Notes: a model not told the origin generated them from the letters alone. 54,588 nt of DNA from an uncultured Holdemania sp. (GCA_904395815.1 CAJFOC010000021.1:1-54588), one strand, 5' to 3'; shown: positions 26,559 to 35,438, counted from the first letter of the stretch. A program made the numbers and translations.

Positions 26559-27340
26559 TCAGTGCAAAGAGGACAGATCCAGACTTTGAACCCACTCTTC
26601 GACTGCCGAACGGGCGTCGGACACGTTGTTTCTTGAAATGGTCAGCCCCTCGGTCAATACCTCAGCCTGCGGCTGCAGCTGCTGAATCGTCTGCAGGTTA
26701 TCGGAAAATCCGCTGCCGCCGTGAACGGAAAACGAGATGATCGTCTTGCCGGAAAGATCTTCCTGTTCCAGAAAGGAAATCACCGGCATCGGCAGACTGG
26801 CATTCCAGTTTGGAAAACCGAGGAACACGATATCATACTGATCCGGATTCTCGATGTGAGAAGCCAGTTCCGGACGGGTTCCCGCATCCTGTTTTGTAAC
26901 CGGACTGAGCCAGACCTTGCGCTGAGCCAGATCCTGGCGGATGATCTGCAGCTGTCCTTCAATGTTCTTATCCAGTTTCCGCTGTTCATCCATATCAAAC
27001 AATGGCAGCCAATTGTCCACCATCAGCATCACGTTGATATAACTGGCAGTAATGCCCATTCTTCGCACAGCTGACTGGCCAGCTCTGCCGCCCCGCCGTG
27101 ACGGTTGCCATAGGTCAGAATCATATAGAAGTACTCTGTCTGAAAATGAGCCTGATGCAGAAAGTCTTTGACCATGGCCGGGACTTCGTGACCATAGACT
27201 GGGGTCACAATGCCAATCCGGTCAGCCTCAAAGCGCATTGGCTCTCCCTTCTTCATGATCTGCGGAATGCTGAGAGGATTTTCCTCCAGTTCTTGAGCGA
27301 CATACAGGCTGTTGCCTGTACCGGTGAAATAAAAGATCAT
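26559..27340 (-). pseudogene. Chimeric flavodoxin pseudogene with frameshift
   Basis: The first part (from ATG 27340, AAGGAG upstream) is the N-terminus of an EFR1-type flavodoxin: MIFYFTGTGNSLYVAQ is the FMN phosphate loop, then GIVTPVYGHEVPAMV. At about 27050 the frame breaks: reading one extra G in the GGG of gaatgggc would continue CEEWGITASYINVMLMVDNWLP as in the family. Further on (about 26900) the sequence changes to the C-terminal half of a different flavodoxin (DQYDIVFLGFPNW...FSVHGGSGFS) that lacks its own N-terminal FMN loop. This looks like a deletion joining two neighbouring flavodoxin genes plus a later frameshift. Alternatively a sequencing error explains the frameshift but not the fusion. 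Confidence 0.7.
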
Positions 27341-27437
27341 GTTCATCTCTCCTTTTTGTCTTGTTCCTCTGATCTGTTGTGAGTTAATCCAATTGTTACT
27401 TCCGGTTGCACTGACCGATGTTTTTGGAGGGTTTTTC

Positions 27438-27845
27438 ATGTATTCAATGAAACAGGCCTGTGAAGCAACCCAGCTGACGTATCAGGCGCTGAAATATTAC
27501 TGCAATGAGGGGCTGATCCCCAATGTCAAGCGGGATGAAAACAATCGCCGGATTTTCGACGAGCACGATATCCGCTGGATTCAGGATCTGGTCTGTCTGA
27601 AAAAATACGGAATGAGCATTCTGGAAATGAAGGAATATCTGGCGTTATGCCTGCAGGGAGAATCCACGATTCCCCAGCGCAAAAAAAAGCTGGCCCGTAA
27701 ACGCGATGAGCTGCAGGCTTCCATTGCCGAGCTGCATGGCTGCGTGGATTATATTGACTGGAAACAGAATTTTTACGATGAGGTGCTTTCCGGTCAGCGT
27801 CCGTATGTCAGCAATCTGATCCGCGTTAATGCGGATTCTGACTGA
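27438..27845 (+). CDS. MerR family transcriptional regulator
   Basis: A 135-residue regulator with the MerR winged helix at the N-terminus (SMKQACEATQLTYQALKYYCNEGLIPNVKRDENNRRIFDEHDI) followed by the long dimerisation helix and a C-terminal tail with one Cys. No metal-binding cysteine set is seen, so it is of the drug/redox-sensing or orphan type. GGAGG lies 7 nt before ATG 27438; the longer open frame upstream runs through the promoter region. Divergent from the broken flavodoxin, 97 bp apart, which was probably its target. Confidence 0.9.
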   Translation: MYSMKQACEATQLTYQALKYYCNEGLIPNVKRDENNRRIFDEHDIRWIQDLVCLKKYGMSILEMKEYLALCLQGESTIPQRKKKLARKRDELQASIAELHGCVDYIDWKQNFYDEVLSGQRPYVSNLIRVNADSD

Positions 27846-27854
27846 AGTACGATT

Positions 27855-27908
27855 AAAAAAACAGGAGTGTTTTTCACAAATAAATGTGAAAGATGCTCCT
27901 GTTTTTTT
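27855..27908 (+). terminator. Rho-independent terminator
   Basis: AAAAAAACAGGAG/CTCCTGTTTTTTT with a nested TTTCACA/TGTGAAA hairpin inside, 10 bp after the MerR stop. Confidence 0.9.
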
Positions 27909-27988
27909 GATTATAAGAGCCGAAGAAATCGAGCTTTCATCTTTCTCCCGGCTGTCCGGCCCTGTTCTGAACCCTGGCGTGCAGCGAG

Positions 27989-28363
27989 TTACCGCTTCCC
28001 CTCCCTGATGAACGCAATCAGTTTTTCCACATCGTCAAAATCATCATAATCGCCAACCAGGCCTTCACGATGATAGACAATTCCGTTTTTCTCATTCTTC
28101 TCCAGACAATCCAGCAACGCGGCTTCTCCATATCGCCGAGCAAATAGCGTAAACCCATAAGGCTTTATTTTGGACAGCAGTCCTTTCCTGCAATGGTTTC
28201 TGCAGCGATAACAGTGATCGTAACCTTTTGCCATTGAACATCTTCGGTTTTCACAGCGGTCTTTGTCAGGACATTCTCCCGAATCGCATCCGTGACAGAC
28301 GGTGTTTTCCGAACACAGACAGCAAGCCAGTCCGCATCTGGCAATTCCCAATTCCCGTTTCAT
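27989..28363 (-). CDS. DUF3795 cysteine-rich protein
   Basis: A 124-residue protein with many cysteines in its first half (RCGLACCLCSENTVCHGC...CPDKDRCENRRCSMAKGYDHCYRCRNHC), the DUF3795 pattern thought to bind metal. The C-terminal half is mixed and acidic. Function is unknown. The open frame extends to 28387, but GGGGAGG with a 6-nt spacer picks ATG 28363. It lies 27 bp behind the methyltransferase gene and is probably co-transcribed with it. Confidence 0.8.
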   Translation of the reverse strand: MKRELGIARCGLACCLCSENTVCHGCDSGECPDKDRCENRRCSMAKGYDHCYRCRNHCRKGLLSKIKPYGFTLFARRYGEAALLDCLEKNEKNGIVYHREGLVGDYDDFDDVEKLIAFIREGKR

Positions 28364-28390
28364 CAGCAACCTCCCCACTGTGATCATGAA

Positions 28391-29044
28391 TCAGACCAAT
28401 TCCGAATTCGTATTCGAATCGGTATCGGATCTTCTCAGGCAGAATACTCCTGCGCAATGGGACATCGGTTCAAATTCCATTTGAGGGAAAACTTCTTTCA
28501 ATTCGTCAGCAATGAAATAGATCTCGTCATCATCCCATGCCTTTCCCGCCTGAATTTTGCTTATTTCTCTGTCTTTGCGGGTTGAAAAGGCGATATCGCC
28601 AATATAGATCCGTCCCTCTTTGTTCAACAGACCCATCAGACGGTGAAGCAAATTCACTTTCTGTTCATCGGGTAGATGATGCAGCGAATAGGTAGCGATG
28701 ATGAAATCGTATCGATGCCGCATCAGCGCCGGGGCCAATCTGACTGAAAAATCGCCTTGATATAATCGGGCATCCGGCATTTTTTCGTAAGCCAGCTCGA
28801 TCATTCTGGCTGAAAAATCCTGACCATAGATCTGATAGCCGTGTTCATACAGTTTGGTGGTCAGCACTCCCGTCCCAAAACCGAGGTCCAGCACCACTTT
28901 CCCGTGACGAGATACGATATGACTATAAATCTTATTTAACACCGCTTTGTACCCTGCAAACGGATAGCGTCCCTCATCATCAGATACCCTGACGCTCTGA
29001 TCGTAATCATCAGCCCACAAATCAAATCTTTCATGATTGTCCAT
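28391..29044 (-). CDS. Class I SAM-dependent methyltransferase
   Basis: A 217-residue methyltransferase. It starts with the typical RFDLWADDYDQSV, has motif I VVLDLGFGTGVLTTKL near residue 52, QDFSARMIELA as motif II and the FIIATYSLHHLPDEQK segment near residue 115. Related to small-molecule methyltransferases of the YrrT/Methyltransf_25 kind; substrate unknown. GGAGGG lies upstream of the ATG. The hydrophilic tail SDTDSNTNSELV looks like a short read-on past the usual end. Confidence 0.88.
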   Translation of the reverse strand: MDNHERFDLWADDYDQSVRVSDDEGRYPFAGYKAVLNKIYSHIVSRHGKVVLDLGFGTGVLTTKLYEHGYQIYGQDFSARMIELAYEKMPDARLYQGDFSVRLAPALMRHRYDFIIATYSLHHLPDEQKVNLLHRLMGLLNKEGRIYIGDIAFSTRKDREISKIQAGKAWDDDEIYFIADELKEVFPQMEFEPMSHCAGVFCLRRSDTDSNTNSELV

Positions 29045-29156
29045 CTTGTCCCTCCAACAATTCTCCGTTGCGCAGCCCAGGTGAGAATCTGCTTTGCAGC
29101 AACCGGCTCATAATCATGTTCTTTTTTCTTTCGGTTATCGGACTCGCAAAGGATCT

Positions 29157-31064
29157 TCAGCGCCGGCGTCGGTCATGCCGGGCATCTTCATAATACGCTT
29201 TTTTCTTCCGGTACATTTCCTTTTCCGCCATGGCGATCAGCTCATCGATCGCTGCCACTTCCTCATGCCAGCCGATTCCCACCGCGATATGAATGGCTTG
29301 TTGCCTCAGTCGCTCTTCCAGCTGCCGGAACTGTTCGCGAAGCGATGGTTCATCACAATCAAAGACAAACGCGAGGAATTCATCGCCGCCGATCCGGTAT
29401 ACAGGATGACAACCCAACGTTTCCCGCAATGCTTCAGCCACTTTCTGAAGCATCTGATCTCCGGCATGGTGGCCGGTACTGTTGTTGAGTTCATGCAGTC
29501 CGTTGAGATCCACGTAAACGCATGCGGTTCTGGATTGCGGATGCTGCCGCAGACGGAGCAGATCCTTTTCATAACAATGGCGGTTGTTCAACCCGGTCAG
29601 GGCGTCTGTTTCGCTCAGTTCTTTCAAGGAGCTGTACACTTCCAGGTTATAACAGAACAGGCTGAAACTGTAGCTGAGATTCTGCCATACCAGCAATCCT
29701 GGGCGTTCGTCCTCCAGATTGACTCCAGCCAGAATCCCATACAGCGTCCCGTCGACGCTTCTCACCGCAACCGCGGTCAGATTGCGGATCGTCGAAACTT
29801 CCGCCGCAGGCAGCCACCGCTGCAGCTGACGCTGATTTGCGCTCAGGAATGCGCTGTCATTGTGCGAGAAGTAATCCGCCAGCACAGACGCCAGCTGCCT
29901 GTCCTGCATCGAGGCTGCACCTGGCTGCCGTTGCCGGTCACAGACCTGTACCGCTTCGCCAGGAAACCGGCAGGCCCAGAACAGCACTTTGCGAGCCGAA
30001 ACCAGCTCGCCGGTTTTCTGCAGCGCCGGCCAGAGATTTTCCCGTTTCTCATGAGCGCCAAACAACAGCTGCTCCACATCCCGAATGATCTGCGCTGTCT
30101 GCAGTTCGTGCTGCTTGGCGCTGATCTGCCGCCGGCTGCGGCGCAGAACCCACAGAAAATAGAGAAAGAAACAAAATAGTTCCAGGCAGAAAAAGGCGAT
30201 CAGAATCTTTCGAATATTCCAGGCGTTGGCAAACACGACGCTTTCCTCCACCGACAAGGCAAGCCGCCACTGATTGACCGTCAGCGGTTCATAGTAAAAA
30301 TAGAGATATTCGCCAGCCATCCGGGAAGTGAACACGATCAGTCCGCTGCCGTTGTTGATTCCGCCCTGCGCTTTCCATTGTTCACTGTCAAACCCCGGCG
30401 CAGCCTGGCGCTCGCCCAGCTCATCCAGACTGCTCAGCTCGTCATGCCATGTATCGATGAGGAATTCGCCCGTCTGGCCATCGATCAGATACATCGCCCC
30501 CTGCCCGCCATAAACCAGATCACGGCACTGTTGTGAAACCTGAGCCAGCCTGCTGCTGCAGAAAAGAATCGCTACGGTTTGCTGATCGCGGACTACCGGG
30601 GCATAACTCAAGATCACAGCCTCCCCCTGTTCATCGATCATCCGGTCAGACAGATGAATACCGGCGGAAGACAGCTCTGCAAAAGAAAGGCCTTCCCCTT
30701 TGTTCTGCAGTTCTCCTTCAGCGGTGATCACCCGTTCATCCGGCAGAAGAATTCCAATTCTTGAGCCATGCTGATTCAGCTGCGAATGTTGCAGCACCTG
30801 CCAGAGCTCAGGGTCTTGCGGACTGTCGGCTGATGCGACCAGCTGAGCCATCAGACTGATACGATCCAGATTGATCTGCACGTTGCGTTCTATGCTGTCC
30901 GCCAGCGTTTCCGCCTCTTCCGATAACCGGCGAATGCACTCTTCCCTTTCCAGCTCAATAATCTGATGAATAACGGCAAACGACGCAAGCAGCAGAGCCC
31001 CTATCAGCAGCAGACTGACCATCAGCGGCTGTTTCCCGATTCCCGTTTTCCGATGATTCTCCAT
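29157..31064 (-). CDS. GGDEF diguanylate cyclase with extracytoplasmic sensor
   Basis: A 635-residue membrane protein that makes cyclic di-GMP. The N-terminal helix (MVSLLLIGALLLASFAVI) and a second helix near residue 280 (IAFFCLELFCFFLYFLW) enclose an extracytoplasmic domain of about 240 residues with dCACHE-like spacing. A cytoplasmic GAF-like segment follows, then GGDEF: DALTGLNNRHCYEKDL near 470 and an intact active site IGGDEFLAF near 550. No EAL domain. GGGGAGG precedes the ATG; TGCTACAAT (minus strand, 31111-31119) is an extended -10 box upstream. Confidence 0.9.
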   Translation of the reverse strand: MENHRKTGIGKQPLMVSLLLIGALLLASFAVIHQIIELEREECIRRLSEEAETLADSIERNVQINLDRISLMAQLVASADSPQDPELWQVLQHSQLNQHGSRIGILLPDERVITAEGELQNKGEGLSFAELSSAGIHLSDRMIDEQGEAVILSYAPVVRDQQTVAILFCSSRLAQVSQQCRDLVYGGQGAMYLIDGQTGEFLIDTWHDELSSLDELGERQAAPGFDSEQWKAQGGINNGSGLIVFTSRMAGEYLYFYYEPLTVNQWRLALSVEESVVFANAWNIRKILIAFFCLELFCFFLYFLWVLRRSRRQISAKQHELQTAQIIRDVEQLLFGAHEKRENLWPALQKTGELVSARKVLFWACRFPGEAVQVCDRQRQPGAASMQDRQLASVLADYFSHNDSAFLSANQRQLQRWLPAAEVSTIRNLTAVAVRSVDGTLYGILAGVNLEDERPGLLVWQNLSYSFSLFCYNLEVYSSLKELSETDALTGLNNRHCYEKDLLRLRQHPQSRTACVYVDLNGLHELNNSTGHHAGDQMLQKVAEALRETLGCHPVYRIGGDEFLAFVFDCDEPSLREQFRQLEERLRQQAIHIAVGIGWHEEVAAIDELIAMAEKEMYRKKKAYYEDARHDRRRR

Positions 31065-31182
31065 TCTGCACGCCTCCCCGTCCGCAGCTTCAGCACGATC
31101 TGTTATGAATATTGTAGCACAGTCGTTTCTTCACCGGCAGGCAAACAACCGCAAAGCTTCCTTTCACCTCGTCCACTCACGC

Positions 31183-31230
31183 AAAAAAAAGAACAGACGG
31201 GTTTCCTCAGACGGGGAAACCGGCCTGTTC
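31183..31230 (-). terminator. Terminator of the purine permease gene
   Basis: On the minus strand a long stem GAACAGGCCGGTTTCC/GGAAACCCGTCTGTTC (two mismatches) followed by eight T, 19 bp past the permease stop. Confidence 0.9.
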
Positions 31231-31248
31231 CAACCGGCAGTCTGTCGC

Positions 31249-32604
31249 TCAGATCACTGCCAGCAATACGAAATTGAGAATAAACAACAGGGATACTGCC
31301 GCAATGATCGGATGAATTTCCTTCGCTTCCTTTTTGAAAATTTTGATCAGGCAGTAGAAGATAAAGCCGCTGGCAATGCCGTAGGAGATGCTGTAGCACA
31401 GCGCCATGAACAGACCGGCAAAGAAAGCCGGAACCGCTTCTTCCAGTTCTGCCCACCGAATTTCCGCAAACGAGGAAACCATCATGCAGCCGACAATGAT
31501 CAGCGCCGGAGCTGTTGCGGCAGAAGGAATCGCACTGACAAAGGTTGCCAGGAAAGCGCTCAGAGCGAAACAGATCGCGGTCACGACCGAAGTCAGACCT
31601 GTTCTTCCGCCTGCGCCGATTCCTGCTGCACTTTCCACATAGGTTGTCGTATTCGAAGTTCCGAAGATCGCTCCGATGGACGTTGCCGTTGCGTCGGCAA
31701 ACAGCGCCTTGTCCATTTTGGAGCTGAAGCCGCTGCCGTTTTCCAGCGCCAGTTCATCTTCCTTGGAGAAGATTCCGCTGCGTCTGCCGGTTCCGATGAA
31801 GGTTCCAATCGTATCAAAGGTATCCGACATGCTGAATGCGAAAATCGTGATGATCACCAGCGGCAGCCGGGCCGGATCCGCAAACAGAGAAGGCAGTCCT
31901 TCCGCTGTAAAAATCACGCCGAACGTGGAAGGCAGCGCCTGCAGCGCTTCCGTGAAGCTGATCGTATCCGTCGTCGTCGTCACGCCAAAAGGAATACCGA
32001 GAATGGTCGTCACGATGATCGCGATCAGAATTCCACCCTTTACCTTTTTCAGTGTCAGAACAACCGCCAGTACCAGGCCGATCAGAAAAATCCACAGAAC
32101 TGGCTGATTGAGTGTGGCAATTGCCGGAACCCCGCTGTCAAACGTAATGAATCCGACATTCAAAAAGCCCAGATAAGCGATGAATACGCCGATACCGCCG
32201 CTGATCGCATTCTGCAGAAACTGCGGGATCGCCTTGATGATCACTTTTCTGATCTTAGTGACCGTAATGAAGATATTGATCAGACCACAGATAAACACCA
32301 TGGACAACGCCTGCTGCCAGCTGAAGCCCAGCTGAAAGCATACCGTATAGACAAAGAACGCATTCAACCCCATGCCTGGCGCCTGCGCATATGGCACATT
32401 CGCAACCAGTCCCATAATCAGCGTGCCGATCACCGCCGAAATGATCGTCGCCAGGAAGACCGCTCCCCATTCCATTCCTGCCTGGGACAAGGTATTTGGA
32501 TTGACGGCGATGATATAGGCCATCGCGAAGAATGTGGTGATTCCGGCCATAATTTCAGTCGAAACCGTTGTGCCATTCTCTTTCAGTTTGAAGAATTTTT
32601 CCAT
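31249..32604 (-). CDS. NCS2 family purine permease
   Basis: A 451-residue polytopic permease of the AzgA branch of NCS2 (adenine/guanine/hypoxanthine). Signatures are the start FFKLKENGTTVSTEIMAGITTFFAMAYI, NPNTLSQAG, APGMGLNAFFVYTV near residue 95, ISGGIGVFIAYLG near 150, and the long SDTFDTIGTFIGTGRRSG segment. Twelve or more hydrophobic segments can be counted. Proton-coupled purine uptake is the family role; PbuG-type is the closest guess. AGGAGG lies upstream, and no purine riboswitch consensus is visible in the short leader. Confidence 0.92.
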   Translation of the reverse strand: MEKFFKLKENGTTVSTEIMAGITTFFAMAYIIAVNPNTLSQAGMEWGAVFLATIISAVIGTLIMGLVANVPYAQAPGMGLNAFFVYTVCFQLGFSWQQALSMVFICGLINIFITVTKIRKVIIKAIPQFLQNAISGGIGVFIAYLGFLNVGFITFDSGVPAIATLNQPVLWIFLIGLVLAVVLTLKKVKGGILIAIIVTTILGIPFGVTTTTDTISFTEALQALPSTFGVIFTAEGLPSLFADPARLPLVIITIFAFSMSDTFDTIGTFIGTGRRSGIFSKEDELALENGSGFSSKMDKALFADATATSIGAIFGTSNTTTYVESAAGIGAGGRTGLTSVVTAICFALSAFLATFVSAIPSAATAPALIIVGCMMVSSFAEIRWAELEEAVPAFFAGLFMALCYSISYGIASGFIFYCLIKIFKKEAKEIHPIIAAVSLLFILNFVLLAVI

Positions 32605-32639
32605 GTTTCCCCTTTTCCTCCTGTTCTAAGAACTTTTAG

Positions 32640-32668
32640 ACTGTACCACATTTTTCCTTCCTTTTCAA
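32640..32668 (-). promoter_or_regulatory. Promoter of the purine permease gene
   Basis: Minus-strand TTGAAA (32663-32668), 17-nt spacer, TACAGT (32640-32645) with an extended TGG in front of the -10 box. Confidence 0.8.
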
Positions 32669-32744
32669 CGCAAGATCTGATGTAAGGGTTTTCTGCCAGC
32701 AAAAGAATAGGGAAAACAGGTTTCCGGCATACGATACAGGCGAT

Positions 32745-32768
32745 AAAAAAGGACCCACAAGCGGGTCC
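32745..32768 (-). terminator. Terminator of a degenerate gene
   Basis: Minus-strand GGACCC/GGGTCC stem with a 6-nt loop and six T. It ends a transcript coming from the AT-rich remnant to its right. Confidence 0.85.
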
Positions 32769-32823
32769 GAACTGTTGAGTGGAATGATTGTGTACTGCGA
32801 CTTTTCCATATTGGAATTCCGCT

Positions 32824-33047
32824 TTACTCTGCAGCCAATTTCTCTTTTTTACTTTATTTTTATCAGATAAATATAAGTTATCAGCAGACTCTTTTGTGAT
32901 TGCAATCAATTCCTCATTTACTATAATTAAGGCACCATTTGATGCTCCTATATAATGAATACCACTCTGCTCTCTTAACCATTTTGGGACATCATTTAAT
33001 ACGCTTGCGCTACAAGGAACAAATTCTATATCATTTCTTATTACCTT
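32824..33047 (-). pseudogene. Degenerate remnant of an unknown gene
   Basis: A frame without a start codon reads NDIEFVPCSASVLNDVPKW and later GASNGALIIVNEELIAITKE, which looks like real protein rather than noise. A run of six A near 32845 is where the frame would have to shift to reach a natural end (EKLAAE, stop at 32824) just before the terminator. No family recognised. An upstream in-frame stop at about 33048 removes the N-terminus. Confidence 0.4.
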
Positions 33048-33151
33048 TTATATCGTCCTTTTCGTTCTCTCTGAATTCAAAATCTTTATTTAGTCTCACA
33101 AATTTTTCACTTTTTTGTGTCTACTTACTTAACTATAGTTCAATATATTAA

Positions 33152-33643
33152 CTATGCATTCTCTTCCAAATCTATATATTTCCAATTCCCAGGATCTGCA
33201 CCATTCAAGGTTTGTATTTCATTTTCTTCCGTTACGTTATTGATCCAACAAACACCAAATTCGAATCGTTCAGTTTTAGTAGTAGGAAAAATAACTGTAG
33301 TCAAACGCGGCTCTTTGCCGTGACCCACATCATAATCCTGATCGCCATCAAAGGGATCGTAACAACCCATCGACATTTTCCATGTTCCACTATAGATGGC
33401 AATGCATTCGAGCCGTTCGTCACTGTCGTTGTCTGTTTCGCAAGGTCTTATTGGCGTTAATTGCAGCTTCAATTCACGCGTTTTTCAATGGTGTCGGACA
33501 TTCACCGCGATCCGGTAGACGCCATCAACATCAGGAAACAATTTCGGATGCGGTGCTTTTTTCTCACAATCAAATTCAACTTCGCGTCCATCAAGCAGCA
33601 TTGATACACGGCCAAGAGGCGTTATTATTTCATGTGTCATCAT
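33152..33643 (-). pseudogene. Hypothetical gene broken by an in-frame stop
   Basis: From ATG 33643 (AAGGG 6 nt upstream) the frame reads MMTHEIITPLGRVSMLLDG and continues to a TGA at 33485-33487. The same frame then goes on for over 100 codons (ELKLQLTPIRPCETDNDSDE...) to 33152. Read through, the product would be about 163 residues, acidic, with beta character and no known domain. One nonsense mutation (or a sequence error) explains the break. Confidence 0.6.
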
Positions 33644-33728
33644 TCTGATCCCTTCCTATCCTACGACAAATTATATCACTTATTTTGTATTATACCTCTA
33701 TCCTCATTCCTGCAACAATCGATTCCCG

Positions 33729-34949
33729 TCACGGTTGGTCTTCCTTCATCAACCACTGCAGCACATTCTTCTTCTGAATGCCGTCGTAGTTCATTTCTCC
33801 GAAAAGTTCGTCCAATGTCAGCAGGATCTTTGGATGATTGTCCTTGATTTGTCTGAGCGGTGCGAGTTCTCTGGCGAGAACGTTGTCGTCGAGGGTGGTT
33901 TGCGCCACCTGATAATAGGTAGGCTCGCCGTTTTGGAAGGCGACAAAATCGACTTCGCCGTCTACACTGATCTGACCGATGTACACCTCTGAATAACGGC
34001 GTTTTAATTCAAGAAAAACGATGTTTTCAAGGATGTGACCAATATCGCTGTCCTGCGTGCGAACAAGGAGGCGACGCATGGCAACGTCGCAAACGTAATA
34101 TTTGTTCATGGATGTAAGGAGTTTTTTGCCTTTGATGTTGTAGCGTCGTGCTTCATAGAAGAGCAAGCTGTCGGTGAGCCCGCGAAGATAGCGATCGACG
34201 GTTTTGGGGTCGATTTTCATGTGTTGGGAGGTCATGGTGTTCGCGATGGTGGTTGGCGAAGTGCGATTGCCAATGTTGTGCATCATGAAGCGGGTGATGG
34301 CTTCCAGCATGTTGACGTCTGCCACTCGCAGGCGTTTGACGATGTCGTTGAGCAGGATAGTGTTGTAGATGCCGCTCATGTATTCTTTGGCTTCCTGCTC
34401 ACCATAGCCATAACGTGATACATAAGGAAAAGAACCGATGGTTGTATAACGGTTGAATGTCTCGTTCAATGTCAGAGGGTTCTCTTGCTGGCCTTCGCAA
34501 AATTCTCTGAAAGAAAGCGGCATCATGGATAAGGACACATAGCGACCGGTCAGGAGTGTCGCCAATTCACCAGACAACAGATAGCCATTGGAACCAGTGA
34601 GATAAAGATCACAGTTCTCGCGCAGAAAAAGACTGTCCACAGCCTTTTCATACTGTGTCACATGCTGGATTTCATCCAGAAAGATGTAGTTCATTTTGTC
34701 CGGCTGCAGGCGCTCTTTGACATACTGGTACAGAGCTTTGTAATCGGTTAAATCTTCATATTCGAGGTCTTCAAAATTGATGGCTATGATCTGTGTTTTA
34801 TCTACGCCCAGCGCCAGCAAATGATCCTGATAAATGGCAAACAGCGTCGATTTTCCGCAGCGTCGCACGCCAGTGATAACCTTGATAATCTGCTGATCTT
34901 TCCACTTGAGCAGCCAATCCAGATCATGTTGTCGTTCCAATCGTTTCAT
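33729..34949 (-). CDS. AAA ATPase with DUF4143 domain
   Basis: A 406-residue ATPase of the AAA_14 plus DUF4143 type. Walker A is ITGVRRCGKSTLF near residue 30, Walker B IFLDEIQHV near residue 90, sensor LYLTGSNGYLLSGEL near 120 and TLLTGRYVSLSMMPLSFREF next to it. The C-terminal DUF4143 part ends with a nuclease-like fold segment (ILENIVFLELKRRY...GEVDFVA). Such proteins are common and mobile in gut bacteria; their role is unknown. GGAGGGGG precedes the ATG. Single gene with its own promoter, on the left edge of the island. Confidence 0.9.
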   Translation of the reverse strand: MKRLERQHDLDWLLKWKDQQIIKVITGVRRCGKSTLFAIYQDHLLALGVDKTQIIAINFEDLEYEDLTDYKALYQYVKERLQPDKMNYIFLDEIQHVTQYEKAVDSLFLRENCDLYLTGSNGYLLSGELATLLTGRYVSLSMMPLSFREFCEGQQENPLTLNETFNRYTTIGSFPYVSRYGYGEQEAKEYMSGIYNTILLNDIVKRLRVADVNMLEAITRFMMHNIGNRTSPTTIANTMTSQHMKIDPKTVDRYLRGLTDSLLFYEARRYNIKGKKLLTSMNKYYVCDVAMRRLLVRTQDSDIGHILENIVFLELKRRYSEVYIGQISVDGEVDFVAFQNGEPTYYQVAQTTLDDNVLARELAPLRQIKDNHPKILLTLDELFGEMNYDGIQKKNVLQWLMKEDQP

Positions 34950-34972
34950 CGTTCCCCCTCCTTGATGATTGT

Positions 34973-35001
34973 AGTATATCGTACTTCATGAGTGTACGCA
35001 A
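34973..35001 (-). promoter_or_regulatory. Promoter of the AAA/DUF4143 gene
   Basis: Minus-strand TTGCGT (34996-35001), 17-nt spacer, TATACT (34973-34978). Confidence 0.7.
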
Positions 35002-35027
35002 TAAAACGGAATAAATTCCGTTTTATT
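35000..35027. repeat. Perfect 12-bp inverted repeat at a promoter
   Basis: AATAAAACGGAA and TTCCGTTTTATT separated by 4 nt, abutting the -35 box of the AAA/DUF4143 promoter. Candidate operator, or an old terminator without a T-run. Confidence 0.6.
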
Positions 35028-35121
35028 ATGAATTTTCTAATATCACGGATTCTATTCCATTCTCAATCGCTTTCTCAATTAGATTTTTTTACCTCAAAAA
35101 AAGGAAAATAAAATCCATATA

Positions 35122-35155
35122 AGAAAAGGGACTGTCTGTTGTATCAGACAATCCC
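35122..35155 (-). terminator. Terminator downstream of the integrase
   Basis: Minus-strand hairpin GGGATTGTCTG/CAGACAGTCCC (one G-U pair) with a 6-nt loop followed by TTTTCTT. Confidence 0.7.
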
Positions 35156-35180
35156 TATAACTATTTTTAAACTCCCCATA

Positions 35181-35438
35181 AAATGGTGTATAAATGGTGT
35201 ATTTCCCTTAAATGTGCAAATTTTCTTAAAGTCCAACGCTTTATTTAAAGGCTTTTTCGCACTTTTTACTTGTTTCTGTCTTTCATGTGCGGGAGCGTCT
35301 AGGTTGTCAGCTTGATTCCTACTTTGATTGCGCATATTTTCGAAATAGTTATCATTCCGATTAAATCAGAAAGTAATCTTTTCTTTATTTTCGCACCGTT
35401 TTGCAGCGAAATGTGTAAAGATTGTTGTAAATGGTGTA
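35181..35438. repeat. Direct repeats, candidate integrase arm-binding sites
   Basis: AAATGGTGTA occurs three times in direct orientation at 35181-35190, 35192-35201 and 35429-35438, in the non-coding stretch after the integrase gene. Tn916-type integrases bind similar short direct repeats near the element end. Otherwise the 35156-35503 stretch shows no supportable gene. Confidence 0.55.

Noticed and set aside
29094-30179. A 361-codon open frame on the plus strand
   Set aside because: Antisense to the GGDEF gene, whose active site is intact on the minus strand.
32605-32660. Purine riboswitch before the purine permease
   Set aside because: The leader between promoter and start is too short and shows no purine aptamer consensus.
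31105-32685. A 526-codon open frame on the plus strand
   Set aside because: Antisense to the purine permease; strongly Arg/Asn/Gln-rich and without a ribosome binding site.
32583-32909. A 108-codon minus-strand frame as an intact gene
   Set aside because: It reads through a perfect terminator and into the permease promoter and start; only its first part looks like protein, so it is treated as a remnant.
35144-35335. A 63-codon minus-strand frame downstream of the integrase
   Set aside because: It overlaps the candidate arm-site repeats and a terminator and lacks a ribosome binding site.
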